Assembly (NCBI GenBank): GCA_947307015.1
Contig: CAMZHV010000014.1
Span: 1-55,846, forward strand
Reading direction: 5' to 3'
Source of the DNA: an uncultured Prevotellaceae bacterium
GTDB taxonomy: Bacteria; Bacteroidota; Bacteroidia; Bacteroidales; Bacteroidaceae
Length of the DNA: 55,846 nt
Shown piece after piece: positions 32,567 through 41,230 of the stretch (positions within the stretch are counted from its first letter, which is position 1; every line of letters starts with the position of its first letter). Both the position numbers and the translations under genes were made by a program. The notes under the pieces are model-generated. The model made no database searches, was not told the DNA's origin, and saw nothing but the letters and a program-made list of their open reading frames with translations.

Positions 32567-34978
32567 ATGAAAACTATCGTCAAGCCTCGCAGTAAGGCTC
32601 AACAAGTAGATGATATGTTGTCGTTGCGCGACATCCTCGACATTTTCATCTACCAATGGAAATGGTTCGTCCTGTCCATCATCCTCTGTCTCGGTGTGGG
32701 CTACCTCTATCTGATGACCAAGCCCAATATCTATCAGCGGTCAGCTGTCATGCTCGTCAAGGATGACTCCAGCACTGGAGGTGCAGCGCGCAGCAACCGC
32801 GGCGGCACAGATGCACTCATGCAACTCAATGGCGTCATGATGGGTTCCAGCGTCAAGAACGAGGTTTACATCCTCCAGAGTCATCAGATTATGAAAGAGG
32901 TGGTGCGCGAGCTCAAGCTCGATGTCAACTATCTGTACCGTCATCACCTTCAGACCGTACGTCTCTACGACGTCAAGCCTTTTGTTGCGCAGTTTGACTC
33001 CGCAGAGACCCAACGTCCCTTCAGCTTTAAGGTGACTATCAATGGCAATAAGGCTCACATCACTGATGTTGTCATGGCCGACAATAAACGCGACTTCGAC
33101 AAGTATGTCACTTTTGGAAAGCCAGTCCAGATGCCCTTTGGTAAAATGACACTTGTTCCTGAGGATCGTTATTTCGAGAATTTTGATGGCGAGGAGATCA
33201 CTGTGTCACGCAGCACTGTTGAGGCTGCCACCAATAGCTATGGAGCACCTCTCAAGGCCAGTGAACTCGACAAGGAGAGCACGCTCGTAGGTATCACCTA
33301 TACCGATAACAACGTCCACCGCGCTGAGGACATCCTCAATGCTGTGCTCGAAGCCTATAAGCGCAGCATCATCATCGACAAGAACCGCATCGCAGAAAGC
33401 ACTGCCGCCTTTATCACCGAACGTATCAACATCATCAGTAAGGACTTGAGCAAGGTGGAAGGTGAAATGGCAGACTTCAAGCAGGCCAACCGACTCGTCG
33501 ATGTCAAGGGCGACGCCAACCAGTACCTGCAGCAAAGCAGCGCTGCCCGCCAGCGCACCATTCAGCTGGAGTCGCAAGTCAGCGTTGTGCAATACCTTCT
33601 CGATGACCTCCGTTCCAACAGCGGCACCAACAAGCTTATCCCCTCCCTCGGTGGTCTCACCGATGCAGGCATTCAGAGCCAGATCGCCAAGTACAACGAT
33701 ATGATGCTTCTGCGTAACCGTCTGGTAGAAAGCGCTGGTGAATACAACACACAAATCCAGCAGCGCGATCAGGATTTGGCTCAGATGCGTACGACGATTA
33801 TTGCCTCTACACAGGCTTATCTCGCATCTCTTAACCTGCAGCTTCAGCGCGCACGTCAGGAGGAGACGGGATTGAACGTCAACATCGCTTCCGTGCCCCA
33901 GAAGGAGAAGGAACTCATCGACATCTCACGTCAGCAGAGCATTAAGGAGACGCTCTACACCTACTTGCTCAACAAGCGTGAAGAGACAGCATTGCAGCTT
34001 GCCATCACTGAGGCCAACATTCGTATCATTGAGACTCCGTTCGGGTCCAATACACCGATCTCCCCACGTAAGAAGGTCATCCTCCTCGTGGCACTCCTCA
34101 TCGGTATCATCGTGCCCTTCGCCTTCTTCCATATCCGCAATCTCTTAAATATGACCGTGCGCGGACGCAAGGATATTGAGGACTACACGACCATTCCCGT
34201 GCTTGGTGAAGTGCCTCATCGTAAGGAGGGCATCAAGGATACGGAGATTGTTGTGGGCGAGCAAAAGACCGACGCCATCAATGAGTCCTTCCGAATGCTC
34301 CGCTTCACTCTCGGCTTTATCCGTAAGGATGCACGCGTCATCATGTTCACCTCTACGGTTCCAGGCGAGGGCAAGACGTTCATCTCCCGCAATTTCTCTG
34401 TTACACTTGGTATGACGGGTAAGAAGGTCATCCTTGTGGATGCCGATATCCGTAAGCGCACGCAGAGCAAGCTCGCCGGTAATGTTCACAAGGAGGGCTT
34501 GACATCCTATCTGCGCGGTTCCACCGACGATCTCGACCGTCTGATCGTCAAGGAGAGTGCCGAATACAACGTGGATATGCTCCCCGCAGGTATCGTTCCT
34601 CCGAATCCATCAGAACTGCTCATGGGCGATCGCCTCGATCTGCTCATCGAGGAATTGAAGAAGCGCTACGACTACATCGTCATTGATAATGTTCCGGCTC
34701 AGGTCGTGGCCGATGCTGGTATCGTCAATCGTGTCGCAGACGTGACCCTCTATGTCATCCGCGAAGGTAAGATAGATCGCCGCTATCTGCCCGAACTCGA
34801 GCGACTCTATCAGGAGAAGAAGTTCAATCACCTTTGCATTGTCATGAATGATTGCCGCGTGGAGCAGAAGCGTAAAGGCTACGGCTACGGCAATTACGTC
34901 TACGGTCGCTATGGTTATGGCTATGGTTACGGCTATGGCTATGGGGCCAGTGATGACGATAAGAAGAGCGATAAATAA
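32567..34978 (+). CDS. Wzc-type polysaccharide co-polymerase and tyrosine kinase
   Basis: The 803 residues include an N-terminal membrane helix at about 32-52 (WKWFVLSIILCLGVGYLYLM), a Wzz domain, and long coiled coils at about 285-345 and 380-440. A second membrane helix is at about 507-527 (KKVILLVALLIGIIVPFAFF). The cytoplasmic BY-kinase has Walker A FTSTVPGEGKTFISRNF (about 594-610), Walker A' VILVDADIRKR (about 622) and Walker B YDYIVIDNVPAQV. The C-terminus is a GYG-rich tyrosine cluster (YGRYGYGYGYGYGYG), the usual autophosphorylation tail. It controls chain length and export of capsule or exopolysaccharide. No glycosyltransferase, Wza or Wzx gene is adjacent, so it is a solitary copy. 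Confidence 0.93.
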   Translation: MKTIVKPRSKAQQVDDMLSLRDILDIFIYQWKWFVLSIILCLGVGYLYLMTKPNIYQRSAVMLVKDDSSTGGAARSNRGGTDALMQLNGVMMGSSVKNEVYILQSHQIMKEVVRELKLDVNYLYRHHLQTVRLYDVKPFVAQFDSAETQRPFSFKVTINGNKAHITDVVMADNKRDFDKYVTFGKPVQMPFGKMTLVPEDRYFENFDGEEITVSRSTVEAATNSYGAPLKASELDKESTLVGITYTDNNVHRAEDILNAVLEAYKRSIIIDKNRIAESTAAFITERINIISKDLSKVEGEMADFKQANRLVDVKGDANQYLQQSSAARQRTIQLESQVSVVQYLLDDLRSNSGTNKLIPSLGGLTDAGIQSQIAKYNDMMLLRNRLVESAGEYNTQIQQRDQDLAQMRTTIIASTQAYLASLNLQLQRARQEETGLNVNIASVPQKEKELIDISRQQSIKETLYTYLLNKREETALQLAITEANIRIIETPFGSNTPISPRKKVILLVALLIGIIVPFAFFHIRNLLNMTVRGRKDIEDYTTIPVLGEVPHRKEGIKDTEIVVGEQKTDAINESFRMLRFTLGFIRKDARVIMFTSTVPGEGKTFISRNFSVTLGMTGKKVILVDADIRKRTQSKLAGNVHKEGLTSYLRGSTDDLDRLIVKESAEYNVDMLPAGIVPPNPSELLMGDRLDLLIEELKKRYDYIVIDNVPAQVVADAGIVNRVADVTLYVIREGKIDRRYLPELERLYQEKKFNHLCIVMNDCRVEQKRKGYGYGNYVYGRYGYGYGYGYGYGASDDDKKSDK

Positions 34979-34998
34979 ATAAGACCTTCTCTTAGGAA

Positions 34999-35037
34999 AA
35001 TCGGGGCGGGGTGGCTGAATGTCACACCGCCCCGATT
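34999..35037 (+). terminator. Rho-independent terminator of the kinase gene
   Basis: AATCGGGGCGG (34999-35009) pairs with CCGCCCCGATT (35027-35037) and is followed by a T run to 35043. It lies 20 bp after the stop codon. Confidence 0.9.
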
Positions 35038-35045
35038 TTTTTTAT

Positions 35046-35232
35046 TAAGTAGGTGTTCATAATTAGTTTTATGTATTTTAGTTTCTATTTGGATGCAGAT
35101 TTTTCTATTAGCCGAAGGAGCATAGCGGGCTATGTGACTGAGGATAAGAGGGAAATATTCGCCAAAGAGAAGCTAAAAGACTTGAAACGCACCTACGAAT
35201 AATCATGTAAACTAATAATGAATACCTACTTA
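35046..35232. mobile_element. MITE-like element 1 (187 bp) with terminal inverted repeats
   Basis: Positions 35046-35069 and 35209-35232 are inverted repeats matching at 22 of 24 positions (TAAGTAGGT-TTCAT-ATTAG core). The flanks carry TTAT on both sides (35042-35045 and 35233-35236), a possible target duplication. Inside are the palindrome CATAGCGGGCTATG (35121-35134) and a 43-codon frame at 35071-35202. The interior resembles the element at 39648-39853. No transposase is encoded. Confidence 0.65.
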
Positions 35233-35438
35233 TTATATGGCGCTACGAGTATTGGCGTCATCGCTTCGGAGGACAGCGAACGCAAATGCTTGCATTTAGA
35301 CAGCCCTTTGGCTGTTCGGCGAGAGCGACCGAGGTAGACCTCTTTTGCTGAGGACGGGTAACGGAACGTTGTGCAATACAGCGGCGACACTGTGCGATAC
35401 CCCGAGGGGTGCTGAGATGAACAATAAACAAAGGAAAA
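35233..35438. other. Non-coding segment with stacked hairpins
   Basis: No gene was recognised. Small palindromes follow each other: AAATGC/GCATTT around 35293-35306, CAGCC/GGCTG around 35308-35322, and ACCCC/GGGGT around 35399-35410. Minus-strand translations across it have no protein character. It may be an intergenic repeat or the remnant of one. Confidence 0.4.
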
Positions 35439-35466
35439 GAGGGTGTGCCAATTGTGACACACCCTC
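35439..35466 (-). terminator. Terminator of the minus-strand giant protein gene
   Basis: GAGGGTGTG (35439-35447) pairs with CACACCCTC (35458-35466). In the minus direction the stem is followed by TTTTCCTTTG. It is 33 bp past the stop codon at 35499. Confidence 0.8.
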
Positions 35467-35498
35467 TCGTAGATAAAGTTCTAAACTGTTTTGTTCGA

Positions 35499-38400
35499 TT
35501 ACTTCTTGAGAACCTTGACGGTCTTGCCATTGCTGGTACGGATAATGTTGACACCGCGGCGGGTCTGGTCGAGTTTGCGACCTGCGACATCGTAGACATC
35601 GGCGGCAGCAGCATTAGCCATTTCAATGGACTGGATGGCATCAGTACCCGCTTTGATGACGACAGTCTCTGAAGCCTCACCAGCACCGACGACGACACCG
35701 TTAGCAGCTGCGATACCATAGTTGAAGATCTGCGACGGACGTGGTTCATCAACGTAACAATTGGTGAGTGTGATGTTATTCCAGTCGTAGATTGCGCCAT
35801 AAGTATGCGCAGTAGCCGAGATTTCAGAGTTGTCAATGGTGAGCTGACATTCATCAGTACCCGTGATACCGTAAACAAAGCCATCGCCAGAGACATTAAT
35901 CTCTGCATCCTTGATGAGCAAGTCGCCCGCGCTGATATAGATGCCCAGGGCATCCTTGTCGGTAGCTGTGCTGACCAATGTGAGCGTGCCGCCCGTGATG
36001 GTGGTCGGAGCATATAGGCGGATGATGGTCGAACCTGAGGTCTCTGTCAACGTTGAGTTGCCAGCAATATTGATGGTGAGACCGGCAATGGAACTATTGA
36101 CAATCCAGTCGTTGAAAGAGCAGTCGCCATTGATGGTGAGTGTCTTGGAAGCATCGTCGTACTTGAAGACGCCATTACTGAGAATGTCGTTGCAGTTGGC
36201 CGTGGTGACGGTCTTGTCTGCGATGGCGAGGTCGAATGCCGTAGCACCTTCGATGACAACCTTGCCAAAGTACTTGTTGGCACCATCCACGGTGACAGCC
36301 TTGAGGGAGGTACTATAAGAAGCTCCTGCGGGCTCAGTGAAGAGCATACCTTCACCAAGGGTGAGGGATGCGAGACCCTCGATTGCAACGCCGTCAGAGG
36401 TGGAAGGTTCGAAGATGAACTTACCGCTGTTGATGGTCATGTTGACGGTCTTTTCAGAATAGAAGCCGCTGACGCCCTTCTGCCCCTTGAACTGGAAGAT
36501 AGCGCCGTCGAGGGTGATGTCAAGGTCGTCCTTGTACCAAATGCCATAGCCGTCGCTGGCGGCCAGTTCACCGGAAATGGTGCCAGTGCCAGAGATGGTG
36601 GTGGACTTATACAACTGGAAGATATTGTCTTTGACCTTGAAGCTGTTGTCGCCGATGAAATTGACCTTCAGACCATCAACGTCGTTGTTGACGACGACAT
36701 CAGCGATATCGGTGTTGTTGATGTTGGCACCGTTGATGGTTAGTGTCTTGGACTCGGAATCGTAGGAGAACTTGCCGTCGCCAAGGATATCGTTGCAGTT
36801 GTAGCTGTTGACCGCTACGTCGCAGACAGCCAGACCGTAGTCCTCGACCTTCATGATGACGACATTCTGTGCAGTGCTGCCGCTAACGACAACGTTGTTG
36901 TCCTGGAACTGTGCACCTGTGGGTTCAACAATCTTCTGACCGTCTTCAAGGGTGAGTGATGAAAGTTTAATAATCTGCTTAGCTTTGACAAGAGCGTTTT
37001 CTTTGATGGTCAGCTTGCCATAGTTGGACTGATCGGAGGCATTACTTCCGATGCCCTGATTTGCCTGAAGTGTTACGTTATCCCCCACGGTGAGAGCGCT
37101 GCCATAAAGATAAGCACTCATTCCACCTCCAAGGGTAAGCGTACCGTCGCCAATCAGTTCAACATCTGCATTATTTTGAATCCATAGTGGCGAGAAGAGA
37201 CCGCTATTACCGCTGAGCGTGTTGTTTCCTTTGACGTTAATCTTGCCTGAAACGTTCGCATTAAATTTGATACCCGCTGTGTTGGTTTCGCTACCTGTGT
37301 AGTTGAAGGTGACCCCGTCAAGTGTCAGGGTTTTGGTGTTATTGTCGTATATTACGCCTAAAGGCTTGTTGAGATACGGGCTACCGACACCATTTCGGTT
37401 ACAACTCGTAATTTCTACATCACCGATAAAGATTCCATACTTCTCAGAGACTTGATAGAAGTTGACGTCGGACTCCTTGACCGTCGTTCCACCGTTCTGC
37501 TTGACAACGTGGTTGGTTTCGTCGTAGTAGCAGCCAGGGGTGCCGTAGGAAGAGCTGTAATAGTAGTCCATGTCATTGCAGACGATGTGCGATGCTTGAT
37601 AGAGGCTGGCCTTGGTGCCCTTGAAGTAGTAGTCGGAGTTGCTACCGGCCTTTGTCAGGATGAGGTCGCAGTCGGGACGGTTGTTGTTGTCATGGTGACC
37701 CCAATAACCGTATTCGGCACCCTCGAAGTGGAGTTCGTTGTTGACATTGAGCGTCACTTTCGTATTGCCGTAAATGGAGAGGCCGCTGCTTGTGGACGAG
37801 TTAGCCGTCAGTTTGCCGTTACCTGTGAATTCTGCGGGAGCCTTGAGATAGAAGCAGTCACCAAAGGTATTGACCTCGACCGTGCCAGTGATATTGATCT
37901 TCAGGCCATCAACCTCGCTCACCACGGCTTCCTTTGTATTGCCGGAGGGTACGGTAATGACCGTATTGTTCAGATCAAGTGTCTTCGAACTGGGATCGTA
38001 ATCGACGGAGCCAGAAACATTCGGAGCACAGAAGGGGTAATTGGAGTTGTTACTCGGTGTGTTGCGGTTGTTCAACTGAACACCGGCGACATACACGGGA
38101 TAATAGGTGAAGTCGCTGTAATCCTTAGCGCGGAAGCGGCACGTATTATTGCCTACTGAATACATCGACACATCGTCCTTAAAATACATCGCTTTGGCGC
38201 TGGGGTTGTACCATGTGCTAGCCGTCCAAACATCCATGTTGTCCAAGTTGAGCGAGCTGATTCTGATTACGTTACCTTGTGTACCATTGAAGAGGATGTT
38301 GGAATCGGCAGAGTATCTCTTCACCGTCAAGGCACCGTTGGAACCAAAGAAGCCGTAGGCACCTTGAGCTTCGAGCTCTTTAATGCCGATGAGAACATCG

Positions 38401-39374
38401 GAACCAGAGTTAACACGAATACCATACGAGTTGGATTCTTTGGTGGCCTTCAAGATCAGCTTGCCGCCGCCGGCGATGGTGGCGTTCTTGTAAGTTTCGA
38501 AACCCGACCAGTCTGACGTAATGGTGTAAGTGCCTTCCGACTTGACGGTGAGGCCGTCGATGCCATAGTTTAAGATTCCGTTATAGGATGCGGTGCTGGC
38601 ATCGCCTGTAATCTCCAGCGTCTTGGTGCTCTTCGTCCATTTCCAGGAATAAAGCGTACCTGTCTTACTATCGACTGTCGTGCGGACGGGTTCATTACCA
38701 ACCGTCAGATATGGCCAAATTTCGAGACTGCTGACCAGCGTGCCGCTGGAATTGACATAACCGGTGCCTGAATCGTGCGTCACGCCAGTATTGGTACACA
38801 TGCAGTCGTCGTAATAAACACCTTTGCAAAATTTGATGGCACCACCTGTGCAATTGATGGAGACCATCGAGTTGACGAACGACAAGGTGCCTTTGCTCGA
38901 AGAACCCCAGAATCCACAAGTCTTACCCGACATGATAAGCCTGATGGACCACACCTCGAAATGGCCGCCCTCAGTGTCGATGCCAGAGAAGCCTGATGTA
39001 CTTTCATTTGTGTCGATATACAGACTTGCGCCTGCAGCACCATAGAGAATCATGTAGCTGTCGTCAAAGCGCATGCCATGAGTTGAACTGGTAATTTTGT
39101 TCGAACCTGTCAAATGGATAAAATAGCGGGTGCTGGCGGAGGAACCCAGATTCTCTCCCGTGATACTACCCTTGATGGTAGCATTTTTAAGATAAAGGGT
39201 CTTGCTGCTTGGATTGTAAGTGACCGTACCAGAGATGTTGGTGCCGGTAATCGTCTGCTCAGTGGTGGCATTCATGTTGACTGAAACACCAGCCACCGAG
39301 AGATTCTGCGCCCAAGACGATGTGCTGCACAGCAATGCTGCGAGCAACATCAACGAAGTAAAAAATCTCTTCAT
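35499..39374 (-). CDS. Giant secreted repeat protein (beta-solenoid-like adhesin) with sorting tail
   Basis: The start at 39374 (MKRFFTSLMLLAALLCSTSSWAQ) gives a signal peptide; an upstream ATG at 39422 adds a non-signal extension. About five to six modules of 150-220 residues each begin with a variant of YDPSSKTLDLNNTVI (also YNPSSKTLYLKNATI, YDNNTKTLTLDGVTF, YDSESKTLTINGANI, YDDASKTLTINGDCS). Each continues with short strands ending in Gly/Asn (ATISGTGTISG-like), as in a right-handed beta-helix. The tail is VYDVAGRKLDQTRRGVNIIR...GKTVKVLKK. No catalytic residues were recognised; a surface adhesin or glycan-binding role is inference. The G+C content is lower than in the enzyme genes. Confidence 0.75.
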   Translation of the reverse strand: MKRFFTSLMLLAALLCSTSSWAQNLSVAGVSVNMNATTEQTITGTNISGTVTYNPSSKTLYLKNATIKGSITGENLGSSASTRYFIHLTGSNKITSSTHGMRFDDSYMILYGAAGASLYIDTNESTSGFSGIDTEGGHFEVWSIRLIMSGKTCGFWGSSSKGTLSFVNSMVSINCTGGAIKFCKGVYYDDCMCTNTGVTHDSGTGYVNSSGTLVSSLEIWPYLTVGNEPVRTTVDSKTGTLYSWKWTKSTKTLEITGDASTASYNGILNYGIDGLTVKSEGTYTITSDWSGFETYKNATIAGGGKLILKATKESNSYGIRVNSGSDVLIGIKELEAQGAYGFFGSNGALTVKRYSADSNILFNGTQGNVIRISSLNLDNMDVWTASTWYNPSAKAMYFKDDVSMYSVGNNTCRFRAKDYSDFTYYPVYVAGVQLNNRNTPSNNSNYPFCAPNVSGSVDYDPSSKTLDLNNTVITVPSGNTKEAVVSEVDGLKINITGTVEVNTFGDCFYLKAPAEFTGNGKLTANSSTSSGLSIYGNTKVTLNVNNELHFEGAEYGYWGHHDNNNRPDCDLILTKAGSNSDYYFKGTKASLYQASHIVCNDMDYYYSSSYGTPGCYYDETNHVVKQNGGTTVKESDVNFYQVSEKYGIFIGDVEITSCNRNGVGSPYLNKPLGVIYDNNTKTLTLDGVTFNYTGSETNTAGIKFNANVSGKINVKGNNTLSGNSGLFSPLWIQNNADVELIGDGTLTLGGGMSAYLYGSALTVGDNVTLQANQGIGSNASDQSNYGKLTIKENALVKAKQIIKLSSLTLEDGQKIVEPTGAQFQDNNVVVSGSTAQNVVIMKVEDYGLAVCDVAVNSYNCNDILGDGKFSYDSESKTLTINGANINNTDIADVVVNNDVDGLKVNFIGDNSFKVKDNIFQLYKSTTISGTGTISGELAASDGYGIWYKDDLDITLDGAIFQFKGQKGVSGFYSEKTVNMTINSGKFIFEPSTSDGVAIEGLASLTLGEGMLFTEPAGASYSTSLKAVTVDGANKYFGKVVIEGATAFDLAIADKTVTTANCNDILSNGVFKYDDASKTLTINGDCSFNDWIVNSSIAGLTINIAGNSTLTETSGSTIIRLYAPTTITGGTLTLVSTATDKDALGIYISAGDLLIKDAEINVSGDGFVYGITGTDECQLTIDNSEISATAHTYGAIYDWNNITLTNCYVDEPRPSQIFNYGIAAANGVVVGAGEASETVVIKAGTDAIQSIEMANAAAADVYDVAGRKLDQTRRGVNIIRTSNGKTVKVLKK

Positions 39375-39561
39375 AATGCTAAAATTTTTAATGGTTAATA
39401 ATAGTATTTTTGGCGTTTTCAATCCTTATAATGGCACAAAGATAGGCATAATTCCTTATATGCGGCTAATATCCGTGTTAATTTATCTTAATCAAGTGGG
39501 TTTGTGCATTATTAGAACATAAGTAAGTACTCAAAATTAGATCTCATTATTGATTTTCGAA

Positions 39562-39645
39562 GATTGACGACTTGATTAACGGAAATTGACGGATAAAACA
39601 AATTTATTCAAGTGTTTACATTCTCCGTCAATCTTATCGTCAATC
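39562..39645. repeat. Nested inverted repeats
   Basis: GATTGACGA (39562-39570) pairs with TCGTCAATC (39637-39645), and inside it ATTGACGGA (39585-39593) pairs with TCCGTCAAT (39624-39632). ATTGACG occurs as two direct units on each arm. It lies in the roughly 700-bp gene-free region after the start of the 35499-39374 gene. Confidence 0.7.
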
Positions 39646-39647
39646 TA

Positions 39648-39853
39648 TTTAACCCAAATCGGTCATTAGGATTGATGCCAGATTGGTATTTGTTTCGAGC
39701 AGATTGGTCATATTGTTATCGAAGGCGTAGCGGGCTACGGCGAGATGGCAATGTGGACAAGATGACGAAAGAAATGCTAAGATGACATCAATAGACCATA
39801 AAAAACAACTGTATTATATTATATGTCGGCCTAATGACCGATTTGGGTTTAAA
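39648..39853. mobile_element. MITE-like element 2 (206 bp) with terminal inverted repeats
   Basis: AACCCAAATCGGTCATTAGG (39651-39670) has its perfect complement at 39830-39849, extended outward by TTTA/TAAA with one base slipped. The interior contains CGTAGCGGGCTACG (39726-39739) and a segment similar to element 1 (GAAAGAAATGCTAAGATGAC beside AAAGAGAAGCTAAAAGAC). CAGATTGGT occurs twice near 39680-39706. No transposase is present. Confidence 0.65.
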
Positions 39854-39905
39854 TATTTTTGCTCGATTACTTACCATATCAGCGTGTTTTTTATAGGTGT
39901 GAAGT

Positions 39906-39971
39906 TTGCAGCATCGTGACGCTGCAATTGACGATTCACGATGCTGCAATTGCAGGTTCACGATGCTGCAA
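39906..39971. repeat. 22-bp tandem and inverted repeat cluster
   Basis: TTGCAGCATCGTGA (39906-39919) is the exact reverse complement of TCACGATGCTGCAA, which occurs at 39936-39949 and again at 39958-39971, 22 bp apart. The cluster therefore has one inverted and two direct copies, separated by AATTG-containing spacers. Confidence 0.8.
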
Positions 39972-40026
39972 CCAAATCTTCTGTGCGAGTGGGGCTTTTC
40001 ACCGTACATTTCGTGCATCGGCATAT

Positions 40027-40071
40027 ACGCAAATGTGTGCAGCCTACAATGGAGACTGCACACATTCGCGT
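40027..40071. repeat. Long hairpin downstream of the membrane-protein gene
   Basis: Positions 40027-40042 and 40056-40071 are 16-base arms with one mismatch (core AATGTGTGCAG/CTGCACACATT) and a 13-base loop. The hairpin is 22 bp past the stop of the minus-strand gene at 40093. It lacks a T run, so it may be a repeat or an mRNA 3' stabiliser rather than a terminator. Confidence 0.65.
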
Positions 40072-40092
40072 GAGTAATAAAATAAGGTGTGT

Positions 40093-40815
40093 TTACTGAA
40101 CTTCGACGTAGTCGGTGGTTCCTTCGCCGATAACATTAGGCTCAGGTTCAGCGGGCATCAAGGCGAAGAAAGAGACGACGAGCATGAATTCCATCACGAC
40201 TGCGGCAAAGATATAACCTACGCAGCAGGCTACAAAGCCGAGTATTCCAATGCCAATGGCTACGAGGCCAAGTAAGAGAAGATCCCAGAAGTTGCCCTTT
40301 GTCATTTCCCATGAGCGGCTGAAAGCTTCACCGAAGCTGGCATTTTGTGAGGCAGCCAACAGCGGAGCGTACATCAGACGGACACCAATCCAGATGCCGG
40401 GCAGGACGCAAAGGAAGCAACCGACACACACGATAATGCTATAGACAAAATTCACCGCGAAGTAGATGGCGAACTGATTGATGTCGATCTTGAAGATCTG
40501 TCCCATCGCCTCGTATGGCTTGCCCAAGCGATAGGCGTTGACATACATATTGATGCCAATATAGCTGATATAGATGGCGAGCAGGAAGCCGAGGGTGCCC
40601 AAGATGGGGTTGAAGGAGATGGCTTGGCCATAAGCTTCCATGATAGCTGAGGGGTCGCCCGAATTGGCGGCATCCATTAGGGTTTCCTTGTCAACTGAGT
40701 ACATTGTACCGCCAAGCATGGAATTGACGAGGGTGAGAAGTACAAAGATGGGCCAGTGTTTTACGGCGAGGTCCCATGCGCGGGAGACGATGTCTCCGAT
40801 TACAATTTTCTTCAT
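40093..40815 (-). CDS. DUF975-like multi-pass membrane protein
   Basis: The 240 residues contain about five to six hydrophobic segments: WPIFVLLTLVNSMLGG, LGTLGFLLAIYISYIGINMY, YFAVNFVYSIIVCVGCFLCV, LLLLGLVAIGIGILGFVACC and IFAAVVMEFMLVVSFFALMP. A conserved block LPGIWIGVRLMYAPLLAASQ...SFGEAFSRSWEMTKGNFWDL matches the membrane domain shared by DUF975 and related Bacteroidetes proteins. The C-terminus is acidic and polar. No function is known. It stands alone, with no clear promoter motif in the short upstream gap. Confidence 0.7.
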   Translation of the reverse strand: MKKIVIGDIVSRAWDLAVKHWPIFVLLTLVNSMLGGTMYSVDKETLMDAANSGDPSAIMEAYGQAISFNPILGTLGFLLAIYISYIGINMYVNAYRLGKPYEAMGQIFKIDINQFAIYFAVNFVYSIIVCVGCFLCVLPGIWIGVRLMYAPLLAASQNASFGEAFSRSWEMTKGNFWDLLLLGLVAIGIGILGFVACCVGYIFAAVVMEFMLVVSFFALMPAEPEPNVIGEGTTDYVEVQ

Positions 40816-40885
40816 TGTTGTAGTTTTTATAATTGGTTAACTGTTCTTTTGTTTATTTGACGTCATTTGTTGCGAGAAAGTTGCA

Positions 40886-41137
40886 CTAAAGGCCCAAAAT
40901 ATTTCTCGCCACGCCCCAGACGATGGAGACGATGAGGATGACGAGGGCTGCTGTGGATGATAGTTCGCGCTTCCATAGCCACCATGCGCCGACGAGGGGA
41001 GCGCCCACCGCTAAGCCTGGATTGAGCCAGAAGGCTTCAGCGAACTGCCCATGCAGCAACGCCACAATCATCCGCTGACCGCCACAGAAGGGGCAGTTGA
41101 GACCGGTGAAGACGTGGAAGGGGCAGGGGAGGAGCAT
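40886..41137 (-). CDS. DUF2752 membrane protein
   Basis: The 83-residue protein begins MLLPCPFHVFTGLNCPFCGG QRM, the CPF...TGLxCPxCGxxR signature of DUF2752. Two hydrophobic segments follow (LAVGAPLVGAWWLW and AALVILIVSIVWGVARNILG). The role is unknown; the paired cysteines could bind a metal or form disulfides. The leader between its promoter (41181-41188) and the start carries an AGTTTAAAGTTT-type repeat. Confidence 0.85.
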   Translation of the reverse strand: MLLPCPFHVFTGLNCPFCGGQRMIVALLHGQFAEAFWLNPGLAVGAPLVGAWWLWKRELSSTAALVILIVSIVWGVARNILGL

Positions 41138-41138
41138 A

Positions 41139-41169
41139 AGTTTAAAGTTTGGAGTTTAAAGTTTAATGT
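41139..41169. repeat. TTTAAAGTTT simple repeat in a leader
   Basis: AAGTTTAAAGTTTGGAGTTT followed by AAAGTTTAATG. Related tracts lie at 44182-44216 and 44651-44680. The tract lies in the 5' leader of the DUF2752 gene. Confidence 0.75.
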
Positions 41170-41180
41170 TCTTTTGGGGG

Positions 41181-41188
41181 CAAAGTTA
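41181..41188 (-). promoter_or_regulatory. -7 element TAACTTTG for the DUF2752 gene
   Basis: CAAAGTTA on the plus strand lies 44-51 bases upstream of the minus-strand start at 41137. Confidence 0.65.
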
Positions 41189-41230
41189 CACTTTATTGAT
41201 GGAATGGCCAAAAGTAACCCGAGAAAAATG

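Noticed and set aside
35071..35202. 43-codon frame inside MITE-like element 1
   Set aside because: It spans the internal palindrome and reaches the right terminal repeat; there is no separate promoter, and the homologous element at 39648 does not keep the frame.
39906..39971. Possible CRISPR array
   Set aside because: Only two direct copies and one inverted copy of a 14-base motif, with spacing of 22 bp and no cas genes; it is an inverted-repeat cluster.
40027..40071. Classical Rho-independent terminator
   Set aside because: The stem is long and good but has no T run in the minus direction, so it is listed as a hairpin repeat.
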